This document shows, in pieces, positions 57,808 to 64,000 of a DNA stretch of 64,000 nt. The notes below the pieces were generated by a model. It did no database searches. It saw nothing but the letters and a program-made list of their open reading frames with translations, and had not been told where the DNA came from. A program made the position numbers and the translations under genes. The stretch is from Brevundimonas sp. (GTDB taxonomy: Bacteria > Pseudomonadota > Alphaproteobacteria > Caulobacterales > Caulobacteraceae), in NCBI RefSeq assembly GCF_019636155.1, contig NZ_JAHBYB010000003.1, forward strand, positions 1-64,000, in the 5' to 3' direction. Each line of letters starts with the position of its first letter. The first letter of the stretch is position 1.

Positions 57808-58161
57808 TTAGGCCAGGGCGGCGCGGACCTTGTCGGCGATGGCCTTGAAGCCGGTTTCGTCGGCGGCGATGGCGGCCATGACCTTGCGGTCCAGCTCGAT
57901 GCCGGCTTTCGACAGGCCGTGGATGAACTGCGAATAGGTGAAGCCTTCGGCGCGGGCGGCGGCGTTGATGCGCTGGATCCACAGGGCGCGGAACGAGCGC
58001 TTCTTGTTGCGGCGGTCGCGATAGGCGTATTGCCCGGCGCGGTCCACGGCGGCCTTGGCGGCGCGGATGGTGTTCTTGCGGCGGCCGTAGAAGCCCTTGG
58101 CCTGCTTCAGAACCTTCTTGTGCTTGGCGTGGGACGTAACGCCCCGAGTGACGCGAGCCAT
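57808..58161 (-). CDS. rplT: 50S ribosomal protein L20
   Basis: L20 binds 23S rRNA early in large-subunit assembly and can repress its own operon. The 117-residue protein has the basic N-terminus [29 protein letters not shown] and ends near [10 protein letters not shown]. It is of the standard length. It lies 108 bases after rpmI, with a hairpin repeat in between. The terminator follows its stop. Confidence 0.98.
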   Translation of the reverse strand: MARVTRGVTSHAKHKKVLKQAKGFYGRRKNTIRAAKAAVDRAGQYAYRDRRNKKRSFRALWIQRINAAARAEGFTYSQFIHGLSKAGIELDRKVMAAIAADETGFKAIADKVRAALA

Positions 58162-58181
58162 GATGATTTTCTCTTCGAGAA

Positions 58182-58223
58182 GGCCCTAACGCTCGCGACG
58201 CGGTCGCTCGCTGCTTGAGGGCC
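58182..58223. repeat. hairpin repeat, copy 3
   Basis: The reverse complement of this 42-base element is nearly identical to the two copies upstream of gshB (24879 and 24926). Its inner stem is GCGAC-CGC-GTCGC. The pairs differ from both other copies yet stay complementary. It lies between rpmI and rplT, so it is transcribed in the operon mRNA. Confidence 0.85.
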
Positions 58224-58269
58224 TGATTTCAAACTGATGCGGTGAAGTTCGTTCCTGCCTTTGCGCCGA

Positions 58270-58467
58270 TCAGGCGTAGGGCATGTAGGACTTGATCTTC
58301 TTGGCGTCGGCGTCGGCCATGACCGAGGTGCCGCGGTTCTGGCGGATGTATTTGGAATTGTGGCTGATCAGGCGGTGACGCTTGCCCGCCACCCCGGCCT
58401 TGACCTTGCCAGTCGCCGTCAGTTTGAAGCGCTTCTTGGCGCCCGACTTCGTCTTCAGTTTCGGCAT
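58270..58467 (-). CDS. rpmI: 50S ribosomal protein L35
   Basis: A 65-residue, strongly basic protein ([28 protein letters not shown]) of the L35 family, with the C-terminal [16 protein letters not shown] block. It has a good Shine-Dalgarno (AAAGGAG) a few bases before the ATG. It is the first gene of the rpmI-rplT unit and is preceded by a structured leader. Confidence 0.98.
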   Translation of the reverse strand: MPKLKTKSGAKKRFKLTATGKVKAGVAGKRHRLISHNSKYIRQNRGTSVMADADAKKIKSYMPYA

Positions 58468-58480
58468 TTCATCTCCTTTG

Positions 58481-58540
58481 CCGGGTTCTGGACCCGGAGT
58501 TTCAAGGACCGCCCAGGCATGCCTGTTCGCCCGGCGGTCC
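58481..58540 (-). ncRNA. structured 5' leader of rpmI-rplT with two hairpins
   Basis: On the minus strand, GGACCGCC/GGCGGTCC (58506-58513 with 58533-58540) encloses a CAGGCATGCCTG palindrome. A second hairpin, CCGGGT/ACCCGG (58481-58497), sits just before the Shine-Dalgarno. Such a leader could allow autorepression by L20, as in other bacteria. The binding is inferred. Confidence 0.55.
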
Positions 58541-58588
58541 GGTACGCGAAGGCGCGGCTTCTAAGCGAAGGCGCGCCGGAAAGCAAGG

Positions 58589-60592
58589 TCAGCGCGGCGG
58601 GTTGTGCGCCTCCAGGAAGCGGACCGTCTCGTTCAGCATCCGCTGGCGGGTGTCCGAACGCGACAGCCAGTGATCCTCGCCGGTCATCTCGATCAGTTCG
58701 TAAGGCTTGCCGGCGCGGCGCAGGGCGTCGGCCATGACCCGGCTCTGTTCGATCGGCACCACGGTGTCGTCGCGGCCGTGGATCAGCAGGATCGGCGCAT
58801 CCGCCTGGGCCGCCAGCAGGGCCGGCGAATAGCGGTCCACGGCGTGGTCCAGCCGTTCGACGCCCATGAAGCGGTTCCAGTAGCGCACGGTTTCATTGTC
58901 GCGCCGGGCGCCGTCGCGGGCCTCCTGGTTGACCATCCGATAGAGGTCCGAAACCCCGCCATAGGAGACGGCGCAGCGATAGACCCCGCGATCCAGGGTC
59001 GGTCCAGCCATGGCCGCATAGCCGCCGTAGCTGGCGCCGACGATGCAGACGCGCGACGGGTCGATCATCCCCTGCTCGGCCATCCAGCGCACGCCGTCCG
59101 ACAGGTCGGTCTGCATCTTGCGGCCCCATTCGCCGTAGCCGGCCTCCATGAAGGCCTTCCCATAGCCGGTCGAACCGCGGAAATTGGGCTGGAGCACCAC
59201 ATAGCCGCGCGAGGCGATGGCCTGGGCCCACCAGTCGAAGCCGCCGACGTCATGCGAGGCCGGCCCGCCGTGGGCCAGGACGACCAGCGGCAGGTTGCGC
59301 GGGCTCTCAACGCCCGGCGGCAGGGTCATGAAGCCGTGAATCTGGGTGCCGTCGGCGGCCGCATATCGAACCGAGCGCACCAGGCCGACCCTGTCCGGCG
59401 TCAGGGCGGCGTAGGACCCGCCCGCGGGGGTGATGGTGCCGGCGTCCATGTCCAGAACGAAGAAGGAGCCGGAATCGCGGTCCCCGGCGGTGCGGACCAC
59501 CACCGTCTTGAAGTCCGGCGTCCAGCTGACCAGGTGAGGCGCGCGGCCGGCGAACGACTGCTGCACCCGGGTCCACATGGCGCCGGCGCGCGGCTCCACG
59601 AAGACATAGCGCGGGCCGTCCTCGCCCTCGCCGGCGGCGCCGATCATGCGCGAAGTCAGAGGGTCGAAGAAGATGCCCTGGGGGCGGAACTCAAAACGCA
59701 GAGGCCGCCAGGCGCCGGTGGCGATATTGACGTCGAAGAATTCCGCGTCCTCGCGGCCCTCGCGATGCAGGTCCGGGCGATCAGCCGCGACGATCAGGCT
59801 GTCGCCATTCATGCCCAGACCCAGCATGGAGGGCGAATCCAGCGGCGCGGTGACCTTGTAGATTTCCTTCAGGCTCGACCCCTGGCGCGCCAGCAGGCTC
59901 CATGACCGCAGCGACGGATCGTATTCGCTGCGCGCCAGCGATTGTCCGCTGGGGTCCAGGATGAAGGATTCGACGCGGCGACCCATCACCTCCGCCAGAG
60001 ACGCGCGGCCGCTGTTGAGGTCGATCCGGTACAGGTCCATCCGCTCCGGGTTCTCGAAGGCGAAGGCGCGGACCAGCAGCGCGGGCGGGTTCTGATTGTC
60101 CAGAATGCGGGCGTTGCTCATCATTGCGGGGAAGACGCCGCGGGTGCCGTTGAACACCTCGACCGCCCGGTTGCGGCCCGGGTCGTAGATCTTGCCGATC
60201 CAGAATTCGCCGGCCTCGATGCCGAGGCGCGGCAGGGACAAGGTCGCCGAGGTGCTGACCAGGACGCGTTCCTCGCCGATCCAGTCCAGATCGCGCACCT
60301 TGACCCGGCCGACGTCCACGCCGCCGATCTGGCTGCGGGTGGTCAGGTCCAGCAGCACCAGGGTCCGCTGCTCGCCCGCGACCGTGATGAAGGCCAGTTT
60401 GTCGCCCGAGGGCGACAGGCGAAGCATCTCCAGGGACGGCAGGGCGCCGTAGGCGTCCAGAGGCGAGGCGGCCGTCTCGGCGGCGGTCGCGTTCTGGGCC
60501 GAGGCCGGCGCGGCGGGAAGAGTGACGGTCAGGACCGCGGCCAGAGCCCCGGCCACGGCGGCGGTCAAACCGCTCCGGAATACAGACTTCAT
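58589..60592 (-). CDS. exported S9 family peptidase (DPP/acylaminoacyl-peptidase-like)
   Basis: A 667-residue protein with a signal peptide ending near APASAQ. A beta-propeller N-terminal half and a C-terminal alpha/beta-hydrolase follow. The triad is Ser521 (GASYGGY), Asp in HGRDDTVVP and His in GEDHWL. It is an S9C-type exopeptidase, unlike the S9A pair earlier. The ATG at 60592 has GGGGCG upstream. It is placed between infC and rpmI, an unusual position in a translation operon; it may have its own promoter. Confidence 0.87.
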   Translation of the reverse strand: MKSVFRSGLTAAVAGALAAVLTVTLPAAPASAQNATAAETAASPLDAYGALPSLEMLRLSPSGDKLAFITVAGEQRTLVLLDLTTRSQIGGVDVGRVKVRDLDWIGEERVLVSTSATLSLPRLGIEAGEFWIGKIYDPGRNRAVEVFNGTRGVFPAMMSNARILDNQNPPALLVRAFAFENPERMDLYRIDLNSGRASLAEVMGRRVESFILDPSGQSLARSEYDPSLRSWSLLARQGSSLKEIYKVTAPLDSPSMLGLGMNGDSLIVAADRPDLHREGREDAEFFDVNIATGAWRPLRFEFRPQGIFFDPLTSRMIGAAGEGEDGPRYVFVEPRAGAMWTRVQQSFAGRAPHLVSWTPDFKTVVVRTAGDRDSGSFFVLDMDAGTITPAGGSYAALTPDRVGLVRSVRYAAADGTQIHGFMTLPPGVESPRNLPLVVLAHGGPASHDVGGFDWWAQAIASRGYVVLQPNFRGSTGYGKAFMEAGYGEWGRKMQTDLSDGVRWMAEQGMIDPSRVCIVGASYGGYAAMAGPTLDRGVYRCAVSYGGVSDLYRMVNQEARDGARRDNETVRYWNRFMGVERLDHAVDRYSPALLAAQADAPILLIHGRDDTVVPIEQSRVMADALRRAGKPYELIEMTGEDHWLSRSDTRQRMLNETVRFLEAHNPPR

Positions 60593-60700
60593 GATCAACG
60601 CCCCGATTGCACAATGGCAATCATCATCCGCCCTGTCGCGGAGGATCACAAGCCCCGGTTGTCCAGGCGCGCTTGCGCCGCCTTGTCGCCGCCCGTCGGG

Positions 60701-61234
60701 TCAGCGCGGGGCCAGGATCATGATCATCTGGCGCCCTTCCATACGGGGGGCGTATTCGACCTTGGCGACCTCGTCGAAGTCGGCCTGGACCTTGTTCAGC
60801 AGCTTCATGCCCAGTTCGGGGTGGGCCATCTCGCGGCCGCGGAAGCGCAGGGTCACCTTGACCTTGTCACCCTCCTCGAAGAAGCGGTGCATGGCCTTGG
60901 CCTTCACCTCATAGTCGTGGGTGTCGATGTTGGGGCGGAGCTTGATTTCCTTCAGCTCGACAACCTTCTGGCGCTTGCGCTGCTCGGCCTTCTTCTTCTG
61001 CTCCTGGAAGCGATGCTTGCCATAGTCCAGGATCTTGCAGACGGGCGCGTCTGGATTGGCGACGATCTGCACCAGATCAAGTCCGACTTCCTCCGCGGCT
61101 TCCAGGGCCGCAGACAGCGGCATGATCCCCTGTTTCTCGCCGTTCTGATCGATCAGAAGCACGCGAGTGGCGCGGATATCGTTGTTCATGGGCGGCCCGT
61201 CCTTGACGGGCGGCGTTTGCATCGGACGGCGAAT
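60701..61234 (-). CDS. infC: translation initiation factor IF-3, AUU start
   Basis: IF-3 prevents premature subunit joining and checks initiator codons. From the proposed start the product is 177 residues: (M)[19 protein letters not shown], then [11 protein letters not shown] and the C-terminal MAHPELG and [11 protein letters not shown]. An in-frame ATT at 61234 is 10 bases from AAGGA and gives the RRP-type N-terminus seen in alphaproteobacteria. The first ATG is four codons later (61222) and lacks a site at good distance. AUU is the known unusual infC start that lets IF-3 repress itself. The leader has a CGCGAC/GTCGCG hairpin (61280-61296). Confidence 0.9.
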   Translation of the reverse strand: MRRPMQTPPVKDGPPMNNDIRATRVLLIDQNGEKQGIMPLSAALEAAEEVGLDLVQIVANPDAPVCKILDYGKHRFQEQKKKAEQRKRQKVVELKEIKLRPNIDTHDYEVKAKAMHRFFEEGDKVKVTLRFRGREMAHPELGMKLLNKVQADFDEVAKVEYAPRMEGRQMIMILAPR

Positions 61235-61334
61235 GGGCGTCGTTTCCTTGGTTGTTTACATGTCTGGCAGGGTAAAGCCCGCGACCCGCAGTCGCGTTCC
61301 CAGCGGGTTCATATGCCTTTGGAACGGCCGAAAT

Positions 61335-62300
61335 TCAAGGCTGGCGGGGCTCCGGCGCCGAGATGTAGGCGTCGTGTAGCGCCAGAACACCATCGAACAC
61401 ATGATCGACGCTCAGGGCCTCGATGGGGGCGAACTGGCCGCGCGTCTCGTTCGAGGCCACGGTGCGGGTCCTGGGCCCCCAGGGACCGTACAGCCACCAT
61501 TCGGTCGGACCGAACAGGCCCAGGGTGGGCCGTCCGGCGGCGGCGGCCACATGCATCAGGCCCGAATCGTTGCCGACGAACAGATCGGCCCGGTCGATGG
61601 CGGCCGCCGAGGCGAGGATGTCGCCCTTGCCCACGACGTCGATGGCCCGTTCGCCCGCCTCGGCCAGGGCCGGCGCCGCCGGCGGATGGTCGCCCGGTCC
61701 GCCCACCAGCATAAAGCGCCAGCCGTCGAAGCGCGGCTCGGCCTTCAGCCGTCCCACCAGTTCGCCCCAGCGTTCGGCCGGCCAGCTCTTGCCCGGCTGG
61801 TGGGCGATGGGGGCCAGGGCCAGGATGGGTCCGGGACCGGCGCCGGACGCCAGTTGCGGATCGATCACGGCCGCGGCCGTGGCGCGGGCGCGTTCGTCGA
61901 TGAACAGTTCGGGGTCCAGGTCGCGATCGGCGCCCATCAGGCGGCTGACCATCTGGACCTTCCTCAGCCCCATCTCCCAGCGGCGGTTGTAGACCACGCG
62001 CCGCCGGGCCGGGATCAGCCAGGCCAGGGCCGATCCGCGAATGTCGATGACCATGTCCCAGCGGGTCCCGCGCACCTGGCGCCACAGGTCCAGCCAGTGT
62101 CCGGCCGCCTTCTTCTTGTCCAGGATGATGGTCCGCACCACCCCGGGGGCCGAGCGGAAGAAGGGGGCGGGCGGGCGGCCGCAGGCCACGGTGATCTCGG
62201 CGCCCGGAAGCTGGCGGCCGATCTCGCGGATCACGCCGGACGAGATGACGCAATCACCGATGCGGTTCGAGGTGACGAACAGGACCTGGGGGGCGGGCAT
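61335..62300 (-). CDS. glycosyltransferase family 9 protein, heptosyltransferase-like
   Basis: A 321-residue GT9 enzyme. It starts VLFVTSNRIGDCVISSGVIRE and has the C-terminal FVGNDSGLMHVAAAAGRPTLGLFGPT, which carries the ADP-heptose-type nucleotide-binding motif. GT9 members build the LPS core; Caulobacterales often lack heptose, so the sugar donor is uncertain. The stop is near a possible infC promoter (TTGAAT-17-CATATG, minus strand). It is divergent from the hydrolase gene. Confidence 0.85.
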   Translation of the reverse strand: MPAPQVLFVTSNRIGDCVISSGVIREIGRQLPGAEITVACGRPPAPFFRSAPGVVRTIILDKKKAAGHWLDLWRQVRGTRWDMVIDIRGSALAWLIPARRRVVYNRRWEMGLRKVQMVSRLMGADRDLDPELFIDERARATAAAVIDPQLASGAGPGPILALAPIAHQPGKSWPAERWGELVGRLKAEPRFDGWRFMLVGGPGDHPPAAPALAEAGERAIDVVGKGDILASAAAIDRADLFVGNDSGLMHVAAAAGRPTLGLFGPTEWWLYGPWGPRTRTVASNETRGQFAPIEALSVDHVFDGVLALHDAYISAPEPRQP

Positions 62301-62378
62301 AGGTCTTCCGTCCTATCCCGCGCCGTGCGGGTCAAGCCCGAGGATGACGGATCAGGCGGAAGCAGGCACAAGACGGGC

Positions 62379-63125
62379 ATGACCGACCTCCAGCACCTGA
62401 CCCGCCCGGATGGCGAAACCCTGGCCTTCAAGCGCGTCGAGGGCGACGGGCCGACCGTCGTCTGGATCGGCGGCTTCCGCTCGGACATGGAGGGGACCAA
62501 GGCCCTGGCCCTGGACGCGGCGGCGCGCGCGGGCGGCTGGGCCTATCTGCGCTACGACCATTTCGCCCACGGGGTCTCGTCCGGCGACTGGCGGGCGGCC
62601 ACCATCGGAAGGTGGCGCGAGGATGCGATCGCCCTGATCGACGCCCTGGACGGGCCGGTGATGCCGGTGGGATCGTCCATGGGCGGCTGGATCGCCCTGT
62701 TGCTGGCCCTGGCGCGGCCCGAGCGGATGGCGGGCGTCGCCCTGGTCAATCCGGCCCAGGATTTCACCGAACGGCTGATGTGGCCGGACCTGCCGGACCA
62801 TGTGCGCCAGGCCATCCTGCGCGACGGCCAGGCGACGATCACGGAGGAGGGCCTGGGCGACTATGTCCTGACCCGCGCCATGTTCGAGGAGGCGCGCCGG
62901 TGGCTGCTGCTGGACGACGAAATCCGCATTCCGGCGCCGATCCACATCCTGCAGGGGCGGGACGACGACGTCGTGCCCTGGCGCCATCAGGCGAGGCTGC
63001 TGGAGCGGCTGACCGGCGGCGACGTGATCCTGGAGCGGATCGAGGGCGGCGATCACCGCCTGTCGTCGCCGGGCCAGCTGGCGCGGCTGGTCGCGGCGGT
63101 CGAGGGTCTCAGAGCAGGGCGCTGA
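62379..63125 (+). CDS. alpha/beta-hydrolase (thioesterase-like)
   Basis: A 248-residue alpha/beta-hydrolase with IGGFRSDMEGTKA near residue 29, nucleophile GSSMGGWIAL near residue 105, Asp in GRDDDVVP and His in GGDHRLSS. The WIGGF...D.EGTKA block resembles ABHD10-type depalmitoylases or acyl-thioesterases. No signal peptide is seen. It overlaps the convergent galU by 17 bases. The substrate is unknown. Confidence 0.85.
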   Translation: MTDLQHLTRPDGETLAFKRVEGDGPTVVWIGGFRSDMEGTKALALDAAARAGGWAYLRYDHFAHGVSSGDWRAATIGRWREDAIALIDALDGPVMPVGSSMGGWIALLLALARPERMAGVALVNPAQDFTERLMWPDLPDHVRQAILRDGQATITEEGLGDYVLTRAMFEEARRWLLLDDEIRIPAPIHILQGRDDDVVPWRHQARLLERLTGGDVILERIEGGDHRLSSPGQLARLVAAVEGLRAGR

Positions 63126-63987
63126 CCGCCGCGCGGGCGGCCGGGCCCAGATCGGGCCGCTTCAGCGCCAGGGCGACATTGGCCCGCAGCAAGCCGATCT
63201 TGTCGCCGCAGTCGTGGGTCGCCCCTTCGTATTCATAGGCGGTGAAGTCCTGGGTCCGCATCAGCCGAGCCATGGCGTCGGTCAGCTGGATCTCGCCGCC
63301 CGCGCCGCGCTCCTGGGTCTCCAGCAGGTCGAAGATTTCCGGCTGCAGGATGTAGCGGCCCGAGATCGACAGGTTCGACGGCGCCGCGCCCTGGGGCGGC
63401 TTTTCCACCATCCCCTTCATGGCGATGCGGCGGCCGTCGCGGCTGGCCGGATCGACGATGCCGTATTTGTGGGTCTGGTCCTGGGGCACCGCCTCGACGC
63501 CGATGACATTGCCGCCCGTCCTTTCATAGACCTGGGCCAGCTGTTTCAGGGCGCCGGGCGCCGCGTCGACGATCACGTCGGGCAGGATGACGGCGAACGG
63601 CTCGTCGCCCACGATGTCGCGCGCGCACCAGACGGCGTGGCCCAGCCCCTTGGGCTGCATCTGGCGGGTGAAGCTCATTTCGCCGGGCCGGGCCAGGTCG
63701 GCGTTCAGGGCGTCCAGTATGTCGGTCTTGCCCTTGGCCTGAAGCTGAGCCTCCAGCTCGACCTGATGGTCGAAATAGTCCTCGATCGCCTGTTTGGCCC
63801 GACCGGTGACGAAGACGATATGCTCGATCCCCGCTTCGCGCGCCTCCTCGACGATGTAGGACAGGATCGGCCGGTCGACGACGTTCAGCAATTCCTTCGG
63901 CGTGGTCTTGGTGCCGGGCAGGACGCGGGTGCCCAGGCCGGCGACGGGCAGGACGGCCTTGCGAAGGCGACGGGTCGAGGCGGTCAT
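63109..63987 (-). CDS. galU: UTP-glucose-1-phosphate uridylyltransferase
   Basis: GalU makes UDP-glucose from UTP and glucose 1-phosphate, feeding cell-surface glycan synthesis and, here, possibly the SQD1-like enzyme. The 292-residue protein has KAVLPVAGLGTRVLPGTKTTPKELL near residue 10 and FVTGRAKQAIEDYFD near residue 60. CGGAG precedes the ATG. The gene is complete and ends the window with 13 bases to spare. Confidence 0.96.
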   Translation of the reverse strand: MTASTRRLRKAVLPVAGLGTRVLPGTKTTPKELLNVVDRPILSYIVEEAREAGIEHIVFVTGRAKQAIEDYFDHQVELEAQLQAKGKTDILDALNADLARPGEMSFTRQMQPKGLGHAVWCARDIVGDEPFAVILPDVIVDAAPGALKQLAQVYERTGGNVIGVEAVPQDQTHKYGIVDPASRDGRRIAMKGMVEKPPQGAAPSNLSISGRYILQPEIFDLLETQERGAGGEIQLTDAMARLMRTQDFTAYEYEGATHDCGDKIGLLRANVALALKRPDLGPAARAAVSALL

Positions 63988-64000
63988 GAAGTCTCCGAGG

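Overview
The window looks like chromosomal DNA of a high-GC alphaproteobacterium of the order Caulobacterales, most likely Brevundimonas or a close relative. The evidence is the mnmE-mnmG-rsmG-parA-parB order with parS sites, which lies near the replication origin in this group. Others are an ortholog of the Caulobacter cell-fate kinase ShkA, a CC0125/CC1285-type lipoprotein, a SQD1-like sulfolipid enzyme, and an infC with an inferred AUU start. The genus is inferred from gene content. No 16S rRNA or tRNA gene was found.

Layout. 1-74: a G/C homopolymer run that looks like an assembly edge. 157-5702: tRNA U34 modification (mnmE, mnmG), rsmG and the ParABS segregation locus, with two parS palindromes, one inside the parA coding sequence. 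5798-12935: argG, a LysE-type exporter, a lipoprotein, a DUF6065 gene, a ProX-type deacylase, a CnoX-like thioredoxin, a Lon-N protein, a Trm112-like protein and ahcY; a perfect 20-bp palindrome sits upstream of ahcY. 13085-18918: an exported retropepsin-like protein, a minus-strand ftsE-ftsX-ydcF-plsC operon, an MJ0042 zinc-ribbon protein and a phosphoribosyltransferase. 18915-20726: an Smr protein, an HTH/DUF2975 pair and a very small membrane peptide. 20935-30960: rdgB, hemW, rsmI, yraN, a SirB1-like gene, gshB, comM, shkA and an AmpG-like transporter. 30988-35041: malic enzyme, dapF and an ion channel. 35110-43259: two tandem exported prolyl oligopeptidases, a DUF1223 protein, and an exported PPC-like/CHAT protease/small membrane protein cluster. 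43294-48316: phosphotransferase, glpK, lipoprotein, glyoxalase, CHCC zinc finger and an ABC ATPase. 48317-49165: an intact IS5-family element with a CTAG target duplication. 49277-53441: a Fur/Zur regulator, an alpha/beta hydrolase, the SQD1-like epimerase, a second SDR and a DUF1134 lipoprotein. 53668-62300: a minus-strand translation cluster (infC, rpmI, rplT, pheS, pheT) with an S9 peptidase between infC and rpmI. The end carries a heptosyltransferase-like gene, an alpha/beta hydrolase and galU.

Most of the window is core metabolism, translation and envelope biology, densely packed with frequent 1-4 base gene overlaps. The only clear mobile element is the IS. The less ordinary signals are a family of 42-nt hairpin repeats whose inner stem covaries between three copies, the ShkA pseudoreceiver with its DDR linker, the parS site written into parA codons, the exported CHAT cluster, two overlapping palindromes upstream of rdgB, and structured leaders before infC and rpmI. 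No gene-free stretch exceeds about 230 bases. No phage defence locus, CRISPR array or biosynthetic cluster was seen.
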